A stretch of 64,000 bases of DNA, from positions 1-64,000 of the forward strand of contig NZ_JAENIM010000008.1 in assembly GCF_016595495.1 (NCBI RefSeq). The letters are read 5' to 3'. The position numbers and the translations under genes were made by a program. This document shows positions 43,957-53,607 of this stretch, piece after piece (within the stretch, counting starts at the first letter, position 1; every line of letters starts with the position of its first letter). The stretch comes from Persicirhabdus sediminis (GTDB taxonomy: Bacteria; Verrucomicrobiota; Verrucomicrobiia; Verrucomicrobiales; Akkermansiaceae). The notes under the pieces are model-generated. The model did no database searches and was not told the DNA's origin. It saw nothing but the letters and a program-made list of their open reading frames with translations.

Positions 43957-45264
43957 ATGAAAATCACCATCATTGGAACTGGCTATGTAGGCCTGACAAC
44001 TGGAACATGTTTTGCTGAGGTAGGCCATGAGGTTTGCTGTGTGGATAATAATGCTGAGAAGGTTAAAATGCTTCTAGATGGGCAGATTCCTATTTATGAG
44101 CCAGGCTTGGAAGAGCTGGTTGTGAAGAATGTAAATGCCAAGCGCTTGCAGTTTACCACCTCTACGGAAGAGGGCGTAAAGCACGGTGAGGTTGTATTTA
44201 TTGCGGTGCCAACACCTCCGCAGGCAGACGGCTCAGTTGATCTTTCGTTCATTGAAAAAGTAGCGCGCGAAATTGCCGAGAGCATGACGCCTGAAATGGG
44301 CTATCGCTGCATTGTGGATAAATCTACCGTGCCGGTGAAGACTGGTGAAAAAGTTGGAGAAACGATTCGCCGTTACGCGCCAGCTGGCGTTGAATTTGGC
44401 ATCGCATCTAACCCAGAGTTTCTTCGTGAGGGTTGTGCCGTTGATGATTTGCTCAATCCTGACCGTATTGTTTTTGGTACTAATGACGACCGCGCAGGCG
44501 AGCTGATGCAAAAGGTTTACGCTCCATTTGTTGCACCAGTGTTAGTCACCGATATCGAGAGTGCTGAGCTGATCAAACACGCGGCAAATTCATTTCTCGC
44601 GCTGAAGATTTCTTACATCAATGCTGTGGCTAAGATTTGTGAAAAATCTGGCGGCGACATCGAAAAAGTAGCTGAAGGCATTGGCATGGACGAGCGCATT
44701 GGCCGTTCATTCCTTAATGCAGGTCTTGGTTATGGTGGTTCATGTTTCCCTAAAGATGTCAAAGCGTTCATTGCTATCTCCGAGTCACTCGGCTACCCGT
44801 TCCAACTGCTCAAAGAAGTTGAGAACATCAATGCCTCACAGATGACTCATTTCCTCGACAAAATCCGCGAAAAACTGTGGGTGCTGCAGGATAAAAAAAT
44901 CGCAGTTTGGGGGCTTGCATTCAAACAAAATACCGATGACGTGCGCGAGTCTGTCGCTATCAGACTCATCAAACAAATGGTAGAAGAAGGCGCGCAGGTC
45001 ACTGCCTATGATCCTGAAGCTATCGGCACCGCAAAAACTATGGGTGAGCTCGATGGAGTCATCGAATTTGCTGACAACATGTATGATTGTCTGGATGATG
45101 CCGAGGCGCTGGTCATTGCTACGGAGTGGCCGCAGTTTGCTAATGTCGACATTGCCGAGCTGAAAAAGCGTATGCGTAGCCATTTGATCTTTGATGGTCG
45201 CAATCTTCTCGATCCTGAGACAGTTAAGGCTCAGGGAGTTGAGTACTACAGCATTGGTCGATAA
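43957..45264 (+). CDS. ugd: UDP-glucose 6-dehydrogenase
   Basis: Oxidises UDP-glucose to UDP-glucuronate, a precursor for capsule and exopolysaccharide. The protein has 435 residues from the ATG at 43957 (the upstream extension to 43921 is not conserved). The NAD loop is TIIGTGYVGLTTG at residues 3-15. The catalytic cysteine is C263 in GGSCFPKDVK, and NPEFLREGCA, LKISYINAVA and ALVIATEWPQF are further family segments. It is monocistronic in appearance and divergent from the GH gene. A role together with PEP-CTERM/exopolysaccharide export is plausible but not shown. Confidence 0.95.
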   Translation: MKITIIGTGYVGLTTGTCFAEVGHEVCCVDNNAEKVKMLLDGQIPIYEPGLEELVVKNVNAKRLQFTTSTEEGVKHGEVVFIAVPTPPQADGSVDLSFIEKVAREIAESMTPEMGYRCIVDKSTVPVKTGEKVGETIRRYAPAGVEFGIASNPEFLREGCAVDDLLNPDRIVFGTNDDRAGELMQKVYAPFVAPVLVTDIESAELIKHAANSFLALKISYINAVAKICEKSGGDIEKVAEGIGMDERIGRSFLNAGLGYGGSCFPKDVKAFIAISESLGYPFQLLKEVENINASQMTHFLDKIREKLWVLQDKKIAVWGLAFKQNTDDVRESVAIRLIKQMVEEGAQVTAYDPEAIGTAKTMGELDGVIEFADNMYDCLDDAEALVIATEWPQFANVDIAELKKRMRSHLIFDGRNLLDPETVKAQGVEYYSIGR

Positions 45265-45406
45265 TTTACCCGTCTGATCATCTGCCCCCAATCCATTATA
45301 GAGTGAACTAGCCATGTGTTAGTTCGCTGTGTAATGGATACGCTCATTAGCAGCGTGAAATAAATTATTAGCTGTAATTTGTTGATTTTTGAGCTAAACA
45401 GCGGCT

Positions 45407-46657
45407 GTGAGCAATCCGAAAACCAACGTGCGCCGCGCCGCTGTATCAGCCCTAAAAGCATGGGCTAATGGTCATACCTACATGGATACATTGATTGATA
45501 GGCATTCCAGCCGCAATCATTTGTCCCGCGAGGATAGATCACTATTGCAGAATATCCTAAACACAGTACTGCGCAATCGCAGGTTGTTGGACCACTGGAT
45601 TAGCAAACTACGTAAAGGCAAGCTGGACCACGATACTCGTGATATACTGCGAGTCGGGCTCGCACAGATTTTGATCATCGGCATTCCCGATCACGCCGCC
45701 GTCAATGAGACCGTAAACTGTGGTAAAGCTCCAGTTCGTGGATTGATTAATGCCGTGCTCAGACGTGCTATTTTGAAAAGAAAGCAGCTCCTGTCAGATG
45801 CTGAAGAACTAGCTCCCGATGTGCTTTATTCTCATCCGGGCTGGCTCTACAAACGCTGGAGGCAGGAATTTGGCAAAGCCAATGCTATCAAGCTGATGCA
45901 GCTAAATAACCAGTCTGCTGATACTTTTGCTAGAGTAAATCCGCTAGTCGCTGAAGGCGCTGAGGCTCTCGCTAACTCCGACGTCGCCGAGGCTGTGGAG
46001 GATGTTGATGGCTTTTACCGCATCACTGGCGCAATGCCTCACGAATGGCTGAACAATGGCTACATCTACATTCAAGATCTAGCGACTAGGCATTCAGTAG
46101 AGCTGATGGACCCTCAGCCAGATGAGATTATTCTGGATGCCTGTGCCGCTCCTGGAGGCAAGGCTGTCCTCGCTGCCGCTGCCATGCAGAATAGCGGTGA
46201 GCTGGTCTGTACTGATTCTAACGCCAAGCGCTTGCCGAGATTGCAGGAAAATTTACAGCGACTCAAAGTGGCTAATGCAAGTGTTGACGTGCACGACTGG
46301 ACCAAACCAGCTCCGGCTGATTGGCATGGAAAATTTGATGCGATCTTGTTGGACGTGCCGTGTTCCAACACTGGAGTAATTCGCCGTCGTATTGATGTGC
46401 GCTGGAGGCTTCAGCTAGAAAGCATCGACGAGCAGGTAGCTACACAGATGAGTATTTTGGAAAATGCACTTCCTTGCCTGAAACCAACTGGCCGATTGAT
46501 CTATTCGACTTGTTCGATTGAAAGCCGTGAAAACTCTGAGCTAGTAGCCGAATTTATCGCCAAACATCCCAAACTAAAGTTGGCAGACGAGCGTATTATT
46601 ACGCCATTTGCTGACGATACGGATGGTGCTTATGCTGCAAGGCTTGAGCTCAAATGA
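45407..46657 (+). CDS. rsmB: RsmB-like 16S rRNA (cytosine-C5) methyltransferase
   Basis: A 416-residue protein starting at GTG (45407), since no ATG gives a full-length N-terminus. Residues 1-140 form the NusB-like RNA-binding domain (DRSLLQNILNTVLRNRRLLD). Residues 145-416 are the SAM methyltransferase with DACAAPGGKA (SAM loop), Cys319 in DVPCSNTG and the catalytic Cys369 in IYSTCSIES. RsmB methylates C967 of 16S rRNA. The order of the domains and both cysteines support the assignment. Confidence 0.93.
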   Translation: MSNPKTNVRRAAVSALKAWANGHTYMDTLIDRHSSRNHLSREDRSLLQNILNTVLRNRRLLDHWISKLRKGKLDHDTRDILRVGLAQILIIGIPDHAAVNETVNCGKAPVRGLINAVLRRAILKRKQLLSDAEELAPDVLYSHPGWLYKRWRQEFGKANAIKLMQLNNQSADTFARVNPLVAEGAEALANSDVAEAVEDVDGFYRITGAMPHEWLNNGYIYIQDLATRHSVELMDPQPDEIILDACAAPGGKAVLAAAAMQNSGELVCTDSNAKRLPRLQENLQRLKVANASVDVHDWTKPAPADWHGKFDAILLDVPCSNTGVIRRRIDVRWRLQLESIDEQVATQMSILENALPCLKPTGRLIYSTCSIESRENSELVAEFIAKHPKLKLADERIITPFADDTDGAYAARLELK

Positions 46658-46699
46658 TTAGACTGGACAGCTGGCCTTGCTTAACCCAATGATTCAGCC

Positions 46700-46867
46700 A
46701 TGAAGTCTTGTCTTGGAATGTTGATTTTAATGGTGCTGTTATTGGTGATTACCGGAACAGCCGCCATTTTGTGGTATGGCAGCCAAACGACTGAGATTGG
46801 CCCGCGCTCAGCTGAGGTTAACGAAGCCGATGCCGAAGCCGCACCAGCCGCCCAGCCAGCTGAATAG
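46700..46867 (+). CDS. small membrane protein
   Basis: A 55-residue protein: MKSCLGMLILMVLLLVITGT, then an acidic, Ala/Pro-rich tail (EADAEAAPAAQPAE). It has one N-terminal span and resembles small proteins often found in the same neighbourhood in Verrucomicrobia. No start site conflicts exist. It lies 27 bases before menA and could be co-transcribed. Function unknown. Confidence 0.65.
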   Translation: MKSCLGMLILMVLLLVITGTAAILWYGSQTTEIGPRSAEVNEADAEAAPAAQPAE

Positions 46868-46894
46868 TTTGTTAGTTATCTACCAGCGAGTCCC

Positions 46895-47758
46895 ATGAAT
46901 CTTAAATCAGTGATTCTAGCGGCGCGGCCGAAAACTCTGCCCGCCGCAGTAGTCCCTGTTTGGTTGGGCTGCTTACTAAGCTCGCGGGTTTTTGGTCAGC
47001 TAGACCTGTGGTTAGCATTTTGTACCCTGATGGGCGCCATTTGGATTCAAATTGCGACCAACTTTTTTAATGACGCCATCGATGATGAGAAGGGGGCTGA
47101 TACCGAGGCGCGCATTGGGCCGACTCGGGCGACAGCGTCCGGTTTGATGACCCGTAAGCAAGTATACAGCTGGGCATTTGCATGTTTGGGCATAGCTGCA
47201 CTGTGCGGCATTCCTATGATCATGGAGCGCGGGCCAATCATGTTAGCTATTGGTTTGCCGTCGTTCTATCTAGCATACGGATACACGGGTGGACCGCTGC
47301 CGCTGGCCTATCGTGGTTTGGGTGAGTTATTTGTGATTTTATTTTTTGGCCTCGTTGCGGTGATGGGCACGGTATTTGTCCAGCTAGGTGAGTGGCCATG
47401 GCAGGCGGCTGTGTTAGGATTACAGCTAGGTTTTTTATCTGCCTTGTTAATTTCTATCAATAACTTGCGCGACGCTGAAGAGGACGCCGGCAATGATAAA
47501 CGCACCTTGGCGGTTCGCTGGGGGAGAAAACCTGTACTGCTGAGTTTGCTAGCCATGTTTATCACGCCTTATCTGTTGTTAGCATTTCTACCAGGTTTAT
47601 CACTGCAGCTACTGTGGTTCCTGATTCCTTTTGCTTTGGGCGCTAAGGTGATTGTTTCAGTTTGCACCACGCCCGCTAGCCCAGTTTACAATAAATACCT
47701 AGGCATGGCAGGTGTGCACCTCATCTTGTTTGCCTCTGTGTGTACTTGGGTTTATTAA
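46895..47758 (+). CDS. menA: 1,4-dihydroxy-2-naphthoate polyprenyltransferase
   Basis: A 287-residue, 8-9-span UbiA-family prenyltransferase that attaches the isoprenoid tail in menaquinone synthesis. The family motifs NFFNDAIDDEKGADTE near residue 54 and NNLRDAEEDAGNDKRTL near 187 bind Mg-pyrophosphate. The Arg-rich segment RIGPTRATASG is typical of MenA. It starts the menA-menC-menE cluster; menC follows 9 bases later. Confidence 0.95.
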   Translation: MNLKSVILAARPKTLPAAVVPVWLGCLLSSRVFGQLDLWLAFCTLMGAIWIQIATNFFNDAIDDEKGADTEARIGPTRATASGLMTRKQVYSWAFACLGIAALCGIPMIMERGPIMLAIGLPSFYLAYGYTGGPLPLAYRGLGELFVILFFGLVAVMGTVFVQLGEWPWQAAVLGLQLGFLSALLISINNLRDAEEDAGNDKRTLAVRWGRKPVLLSLLAMFITPYLLLAFLPGLSLQLLWFLIPFALGAKVIVSVCTTPASPVYNKYLGMAGVHLILFASVCTWVY

Positions 47759-47767
47759 TCATTACCC

Positions 47768-48718
47768 ATGCAGATTGATGTTCATCATTACCAGCTAAGG
47801 AGCCGAGCCGCTCTTAATAAGCGCTCGTCTAGCACGCGGCACGATGGTGCCTTGTTGCGCGTGGACGGCGGATATGCCTGTCTGCACCCGTGGACGGTGC
47901 TGGGAGATCCCAGTTTAGATGAACTGCTAGGTCTGTTAGCAGCGGGCAATGATCACCCGATTTTGCAGTCGGCGCTGCATTGCGCTCGTCACGATGCTCT
48001 AGCGAGAAGGGAAAAACGTAGTCTGTTTGATGGCCTCACCGTTCCTCGTTCACATGCCACTATTCCCGCTGAGTTAGATGAACTCGATAGAGCTGTCGCT
48101 AGAGGGTTCACGACGGTGAAAATAAAAAGCGCGGGAGAGCCAGAGACTTGGCAATTTCTTGTGCCGGCGAATGAAAAGTTTCCGCACTTACGTTGGCGAA
48201 TCGACTTCAATGAGCTAGCTGATCCAGCTGAGTTAGAATTCAATCTTCAGCAACTGCCGTCATCTTTGATCTCGCAGATCGACTTTTTTGAAGACCCATT
48301 TCCATTCCAGCCAGAACAGTGGAAGAAGCTGAGTTCAAAGTGGGGGATTTCATTTGCGCTGGACCGCCAGTGGTCTCCAACAGACCCTAGCTGTGAAGAC
48401 TTTATTTCGGTGATCAAGCCGGCGATTAATCCTCTAGCTGGTGATTTTCAGCTAGCTAACTTGAGCCAGCCAGCGGTGGTCACCTCATATATGGACCACC
48501 CTCTTGGGCAAAGTTATGCCGCCTGGATGGCAGCTCGTTTGGCTAGAGAATCGGCTAAAAGCATAAGCACTTGTGGGTTGATTACTCATGGGCTTTTTGA
48601 GTCTAACGAATTTACTGATGCGTTGTCTCCAGTGGGCCCTGAGTTCTCGCCAGCGGCAGGCACAGGATTAGGCTTTGACGAATTACTAACTTCACTAACA
48701 TGGACACGACTCAGCTAA
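47768..48718 (+). CDS. menC: o-succinylbenzoate synthase
   Basis: An enolase-superfamily enzyme of 316 residues, dehydrating SHCHC to o-succinylbenzoate in the menaquinone pathway. The catalytic lysine pair is in TTVKIKSAG (K.K) and the metal ligands are in WRIDFNEL, DFFEDPF and FALDRQW. A second catalytic lysine is in SVIKPAINP near 220. The gene runs into menE with an overlap of 19 bases, so translation is coupled. Confidence 0.9.
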   Translation: MQIDVHHYQLRSRAALNKRSSSTRHDGALLRVDGGYACLHPWTVLGDPSLDELLGLLAAGNDHPILQSALHCARHDALARREKRSLFDGLTVPRSHATIPAELDELDRAVARGFTTVKIKSAGEPETWQFLVPANEKFPHLRWRIDFNELADPAELEFNLQQLPSSLISQIDFFEDPFPFQPEQWKKLSSKWGISFALDRQWSPTDPSCEDFISVIKPAINPLAGDFQLANLSQPAVVTSYMDHPLGQSYAAWMAARLARESAKSISTCGLITHGLFESNEFTDALSPVGPEFSPAAGTGLGFDELLTSLTWTRLS

Positions 48719-49857
48719 TCCAGCCAGCATTTTGGGAAAATGATTCTACCGGCATGGTGATGGAAAATACCATCATCGGCCAGCAGGTGGATGAGCTGAA
48801 GCAATGGGTGAGCGGACAGCGAGAATTAGATAATCATTTGTTATTTGCCAGCTCCGGGTCGACTGGTGAGCAGAAGTGGATCGCTCTATCAAAGCGCGCT
48901 TTGCTGCAGTCAGCTCAGGCGGTGAACAGCCACTTGTCGGTTGATAAAAATGATAGATGGATGTTGTCGTTGCCAATTTTTCACGTGGGTGGATTTGGCA
49001 TTCTAGCGCGTGCCTACGCAGCTGGAATTGGTGTGAGTACTTATCAAGAAAAATGGGATGCAGCTGCATTTGCTCATCAGCTAGACCGCGACGGCTGCAC
49101 CTTGACTTCCATGGTTCCTACCCAGCTGGCTGATTTGGTTCAGCTCAATTGTCCAGCGCCAGCTTCATTGCGCGGCGTAGTGATAGGTGGTGGTCATTTA
49201 GACCACACGGTCTATCAACAAGCGGTGAAACTTGGCTGGCCAGCCTTGCGCAGCTACGGCATGAGTGAGGCTGCGTCACAGATCGCCACTGAGTTGCCTG
49301 AGCATATTGGCCAAACTGAACCGTGGATGCGTCCATTGGCTCATTGGCAACTGCGCAATGGTGAGATGGGCTTGTTGCAGATAAAAGGACAGGCTTTATT
49401 CTCTGGTTACGTTCGCTCAGTTGGTGAAAACTTCGAGTTCCACCCTGTGGATAAAGACGACTGGTTTAGCTCTAATGACGTTGTGAGCATTAGTGAGCGC
49501 GGAATCAAATTCGACTACCGATTAGATAACCTAGTGAAGGTGCTGGGTGAGCTGGTTAACGTAACTAGCTGTGAAGCTCACCTGCGCGAGTTGGCGGCAG
49601 CGGATTCATTGATTGCTGACCGTATCGCGGTCGTAGCCATTGCTCATCAGCGCCGCGGTCATCAGCTAGTTGCGGTGATAGAAGGCGAGCTAGAATACTC
49701 GCAGCTGGAAATTTTGTTAGCCAAATACCATCAACAGGCCAACAGTCTAGAGGCGCTTGCTGATGTTGTTCAGCTGGCTGAATTTCCACGCAGTCCCTTG
49801 GGGAAAATCCGCTATCAAGCGCTGGCAAAGTTAGTCAGCGAGAGCTTGGCTAGATAA
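48700..49857 (+). CDS. menE: o-succinylbenzoate-CoA ligase
   Basis: A 385-residue acyl-CoA synthetase of the ANL superfamily. It shows the ATP loop LFASSGSTGEQKWIALSK, the FHVGGFG segment, RSYGMSEAASQIATELP and the C-terminal lysine region PLGKIRYQAL. It activates OSB with CoA. It is shorter than many MenE proteins (about 450), consistent with MenE of Bacteroidetes/Verrucomicrobia type. Its stop lies inside the last codons of the convergent hemW-like gene (8-base overlap). Confidence 0.88.
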   Translation: MDTTQLIQPAFWENDSTGMVMENTIIGQQVDELKQWVSGQRELDNHLLFASSGSTGEQKWIALSKRALLQSAQAVNSHLSVDKNDRWMLSLPIFHVGGFGILARAYAAGIGVSTYQEKWDAAAFAHQLDRDGCTLTSMVPTQLADLVQLNCPAPASLRGVVIGGGHLDHTVYQQAVKLGWPALRSYGMSEAASQIATELPEHIGQTEPWMRPLAHWQLRNGEMGLLQIKGQALFSGYVRSVGENFEFHPVDKDDWFSSNDVVSISERGIKFDYRLDNLVKVLGELVNVTSCEAHLRELAAADSLIADRIAVVAIAHQRRGHQLVAVIEGELEYSQLEILLAKYHQQANSLEALADVVQLAEFPRSPLGKIRYQALAKLVSESLAR

Positions 49858-50983
49858 GCTTCTCGGCAATTGGGTCGACTAACATGCGTCCTTCATTTTT
49901 CAGAACCAGTCGGTGTTCATTGAGTTCTGCGTAGTTGCGTTCTAGCAATTCTTCTATGAATGGTGAGCTGCTGTCGTGAATGTAATTTACAGGCAATCCC
50001 TCGGTCGTACGCAAGAGCAGGGCGATGCGCTCGATGCGTTGATCATCATCGCTGAGTTCTTCAATCTCAGTCATCGCGTGGCGGTTCAGCTGGATCGCTT
50101 TGATGTAGCCAGCTGTGTCTGCTAGGTTTTTCCAGCGCGTGCCATTGATGGTGGAAACGGCTGACGGGCCGAGACCGATGTAGTCAGCTCCCGCCCAGTA
50201 GCTTTGGTTGTGGCGTGATTGAAATCCTGACTGAGCGTAGTTAGATGTTTCGTAGTGTTGGAATTTGGCTTTGCCTAGCAGCTCGTCCGCCAGCATGTAC
50301 ATCTCCGCATTATCGTCATCAGTTTGCTGGTAGCTACCCAGCTGGAATTTCTCGAAAAAATCAGTATCTTCTTCGTAAGTTAGGTTGTACGCAGAAATGT
50401 GATGTGGCTTGAGAGAAATCGCAGTTTCTAGGGTATCACGCCAGCTAGCTAGTGATTGTTTGGGGATGGAAAACATCAAGTCGATGTTGATTTCTGGCAT
50501 GCCAATGGCGTGCAGAATTTTCACCGACTCAATCGCTTCCGCTCTTGAGTGTTCGCGGCCCAGTGTTTGAAGGATTTCATCGTCAAATGACTGGATGCCT
50601 AAAGAAATTCGCGTCACTCCTTGGTCGACAAAAAAGCGTGCTTTCTTTTCATCAAAGGTAGCTGGGTTGGCCTCAAAGGTGAGCTCTTCGAGCTGGCTGA
50701 GGTCAAAGTGGCTGCGCAGCCCGGTGAAGAGAGTTTCTAGGTGTGTGCGCGAGAGCATGGATGGTGTACCGCCGCCTAGATAGAGGGTTTTCAGCTGGCG
50801 GGATGGAAGTTCGCTCGCACGACGCTCAGCCTCTAGCAAGATTGCTTGAATAAACGCCTTCATGTCTGTGCCGCCCGGCGTATGCTTGTAAAACGAGCAA
50901 TACGGGCAGATGCGGTGACAGAATGGAATGTGGATGTAGGCGTGCACGACTGCTAAATGTGCTGGCGATTGCCTTTGTGTCAA
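49850..50983 (-). CDS. hemW: HemW-like radical SAM protein (heme chaperone family)
   Basis: A 377-residue radical SAM protein. The iron-sulfur motif is CHRICPYC (Cys22, Cys26, Cys29, CxxxCxxC) followed by LYLGGGTPSMLS, ARFFVDQGVTRISLGIQSF and NIDLMFSIPKQSL. The pattern of one extra cysteine-poor N-terminus and a HemN_C tail matches HemW, which binds heme and is now thought to insert it into proteins, rather than true HemN. The 3' end overlaps the menE 3' end by 8 bases. Confidence 0.9.
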   Translation of the reverse strand: MTQRQSPAHLAVVHAYIHIPFCHRICPYCSFYKHTPGGTDMKAFIQAILLEAERRASELPSRQLKTLYLGGGTPSMLSRTHLETLFTGLRSHFDLSQLEELTFEANPATFDEKKARFFVDQGVTRISLGIQSFDDEILQTLGREHSRAEAIESVKILHAIGMPEINIDLMFSIPKQSLASWRDTLETAISLKPHHISAYNLTYEEDTDFFEKFQLGSYQQTDDDNAEMYMLADELLGKAKFQHYETSNYAQSGFQSRHNQSYWAGADYIGLGPSAVSTINGTRWKNLADTAGYIKAIQLNRHAMTEIEELSDDDQRIERIALLLRTTEGLPVNYIHDSSSPFIEELLERNYAELNEHRLVLKNEGRMLVDPIAEKLI

Positions 50984-51045
50984 GGGTTCTCGGATTGTCG
51001 CTCTCGCTAACTTGCTTTCTCAGAACCAGCTGATAGTTTGCTAGT

Positions 51046-52497
51046 ATGGATAAAAAATCAATCTTGGTTACTGGTGCCACAGGTTATGTAGGCGGTCGTC
51101 TGGTACCGCTCTTGCTGGAACTTGGCCATGATGTGTCTGTGCTCGTGCGTGATGCTGAGCGCGTGGCATGGCGTGATTGGTTTTCTCAGGTCACGGTGAT
51201 CGAAGCTGACTTGTTAGCTAGTGATGCTAGCTGGGGTGAGGTTACTGGTTTGGCGGACCATTACGATGTCGCCTATTACCTCGTCCACTCTATCAACTCG
51301 GGTGAAGGGTTTATTGAGCGGGAGAAGAAAATGGTTAGTCAGTTTAATAAAGTATTCTCACAGCTGGATCATGTGATTTATTTAGGTGGCCATTTTCCGA
51401 GTGAAGGAGAAGTGTCTGAGCATCTAGCTAGCCGAGCGTTGACTGGTGAGTTGTTAGCTGAAAACTACCAATGCACACAGTTTCGCGCTGGGCCAGTGAT
51501 TGGTTCAGGCTCGGCCTCATTTGAGATGTTGCGTTATCTCACTGAGCGCCTACCAGTGATGGTAGCGCCAAAATGGGTCATGAACTACGTGCAGCCGGTG
51601 GCGATTCGCAATGTGCTAGAATACTTGGTGGCAGCGCTGGATGTCGGTCCTGTTGGAGTGGTGGACATTGGTGGTGAGCGCATGAAGTTTGTAGATATGA
51701 TGCTGCGCTATGGCGATGTACGCGGGCTCAAGCGTCTGGTGATTCCCTTGCCTGTATTAACGCCAGGTCTAGCGGCTCACTGGGTAGGATTTGTGACGCC
51801 TATATCTAACGACCTCGCTGTGCCTATCATCAAGAGCGTGATTTCCTCAGTGGTTGCTGATACGGCTATGGCTGAGAAATATTTTCCGCAGGTTGTGCCG
51901 ATGCCCTTTGAGCGCGCGGTAAAACTGGCCTTAGAGAAAAGTGAACAGAAGATGATAGAGACTCGCTGGTCTGGGGCAATGGGCAATCGTAAGACGACTG
52001 AGCTGCACGATAGCCAGGGTATGATCAAAGAGATCCGCAGTATTTATGCGGACGTGCAGCCTGAGCACGCCTATGCGGCTTTCACCACGCTGGGCGGCGA
52101 AGAAGGTTGGTTAGCGTGGAATTGGGCGTGGGTGATCCGTGGGCGCTTTGACGCGCTGATAGGTGGGCCAGGCTTGCGTCGAGGTCGTCGCCATCCGAGC
52201 GAGATTGCAGTTGGTGACGCGGTAGATTTTTGGCGGGTAGAAAAAGTGATACCGCAGCGCGAGTTACTTTTGCGCGCGGAGATGAAGGTTCCGGGGCCAG
52301 CCTGGTTACAGTTTAAAGTTGAGCCAGAGGGTGACGGTTGTCGGATTTTTCAGACGGCGTATTTTGAACCAATTGGTCTAGCTGGGGTGTTGTATTGGTA
52401 TGCATTGTACCCAGTTCACCGGCTGATTTTTAATGCAATGATTTCAGCCCTAGCAGCTAGGGCTGAAAGTTTTGCCAGCGGTGAGAAATCAATCTAG
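51046..52497 (+). CDS. SDR family oxidoreductase with DUF2867 C-terminus
   Basis: A 483-residue protein. Residues 1-300 are an extended SDR Rossmann fold with SILVTGATGYVGGRLVPLL. Residues 330-480 resemble DUF2867 (a SRPBCC-like domain; WLAWNWAWVIRGRFDALIGG, WLQFKVEPEGDGCRIFQTA). The two-domain combination is typical of a widespread bacterial family of unknown substrate, usually annotated as NAD(P)H-binding protein. No partner gene shares its strand. Confidence 0.8.
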   Translation: MDKKSILVTGATGYVGGRLVPLLLELGHDVSVLVRDAERVAWRDWFSQVTVIEADLLASDASWGEVTGLADHYDVAYYLVHSINSGEGFIEREKKMVSQFNKVFSQLDHVIYLGGHFPSEGEVSEHLASRALTGELLAENYQCTQFRAGPVIGSGSASFEMLRYLTERLPVMVAPKWVMNYVQPVAIRNVLEYLVAALDVGPVGVVDIGGERMKFVDMMLRYGDVRGLKRLVIPLPVLTPGLAAHWVGFVTPISNDLAVPIIKSVISSVVADTAMAEKYFPQVVPMPFERAVKLALEKSEQKMIETRWSGAMGNRKTTELHDSQGMIKEIRSIYADVQPEHAYAAFTTLGGEEGWLAWNWAWVIRGRFDALIGGPGLRRGRRHPSEIAVGDAVDFWRVEKVIPQRELLLRAEMKVPGPAWLQFKVEPEGDGCRIFQTAYFEPIGLAGVLYWYALYPVHRLIFNAMISALAARAESFASGEKSI

Positions 52498-52579
52498 CGG
52501 GAATGGTTTTGATTTTAAGCTAACAAAATGACTAGCTCAGCAAGCTGAGTTTGTGATTAGAAGCTCAAATGGTATTTAG

Positions 52580-53473
52580 CTAGAGTGTTTCCGCGGAAAT
52601 AATAAGTGAGCACAAGTGCTTGCCCATAGCTGGCACGCTAACGGATTTATCGTGTGCGTTGGCGGTTTCTACACAGATGAAATCATGGTATTCCTCGTCA
52701 GCTAGATCGCCGAGGTCAGCCGCTTTTTCGTTCCACGGGTTCCAGACAACCGTGGAGCCACTGCCAGATTTTTGTATCTTGATGATGCGGTTCCAGTTTT
52801 TATCGAGGATGTGGGTGGTGGCATCACTTTGATAGATTCTATCTACTTCACCTGAGAAAGAAACATCGCCTGATTGTAGACGCTCAGTTTGCTCACCGAC
52901 GGTGTCGATGTAGCGGGCTTGGTCTAGGCCGGTGACGCTGACTTGGCTGCTGTCTGAAACACAGAAATAGCTGTGCAGCGCCTCACTAACCGTGATGGAT
53001 TCATTGCTGAAGTTTTCGCTGAGCAATTCTAGCTGCAGCTCGTGACCGATGCGAACGCGCAAGGTGGTGCGAGTTGATTGTGGTAGCCAAATTTCAGTTC
53101 CTTGGGTGGGCAGCTCAAAGGTGAGCTCAACAAATTCTTCATTTGCTTGGCTAGCAATGAGGTTCCAGAAGCGGTTGCGGGCAAAGCCGTGAGATGGAAA
53201 TGAGCTCTCTGTTGGATGGGCATTAAACCACGGCCAGCAGATTGGAATGCCTCCACGGATGGCTTTGCCTTCAGTGTAGATAGCCTGTGAGCTGGTGAAA
53301 ATGATAGGTTTCTCGCCAGCTGGCTGGAAAGCAGTTAGGTGAGCACCATGCAGGGCGATTTCGCCGCTGGCTTTTGGGTGGGTGATTTGCGCTACTGGAT
53401 AGCCAGCTGATTTTTCAACAAATCGAAGTTGTCCGGTGATTTCGTATTCGGCTAGATCGGGAAGTGTCTGCAT
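52580..53473 (-). CDS. D-hexose-6-phosphate mutarotase (YeaD-like)
   Basis: A 297-residue aldose-1-epimerase-fold protein. The histidine in GEIALHGAHLTAFQP, the RGGIPICWPWFN segment, FPSHGFARNRFW, LHSYFCV and the C-terminal acidic segment EYHDFICVETANA match the YeaD family, which interconverts the anomers of glucose-6-phosphate. The two catalytic residues (His in PSHGFAR and Glu in VETAN) are present. Minus strand, monocistronic. Confidence 0.88.
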   Translation of the reverse strand: MQTLPDLAEYEITGQLRFVEKSAGYPVAQITHPKASGEIALHGAHLTAFQPAGEKPIIFTSSQAIYTEGKAIRGGIPICWPWFNAHPTESSFPSHGFARNRFWNLIASQANEEFVELTFELPTQGTEIWLPQSTRTTLRVRIGHELQLELLSENFSNESITVSEALHSYFCVSDSSQVSVTGLDQARYIDTVGEQTERLQSGDVSFSGEVDRIYQSDATTHILDKNWNRIIKIQKSGSGSTVVWNPWNEKAADLGDLADEEYHDFICVETANAHDKSVSVPAMGKHLCSLIISAETL

Positions 53474-53554
53474 AGGGTGGTCTGTGATTTCACGCAGTAG
53501 TTAGCATGTGTCCCTATTGTAGCAAGTGCCAAGCCAGATTTGTGGCCGAAAAAA

Positions 53555-53582
53555 AGCCTCACCACTGTGCGATGGTGAGGCT
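53555..53582 (-). terminator. terminator of the IclR gene
   Basis: AGCCTCACCA and TGGTGAGGCT pair perfectly around CTGTGCGA, with an eight-A run on the plus strand (T-run on the minus strand) immediately beyond, about 26 bases from the stop of the gene at 53608. Confidence 0.85.
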
Positions 53583-53607
53583 CGGAAAAAATGTTTGGGT
53601 GTGTCGC

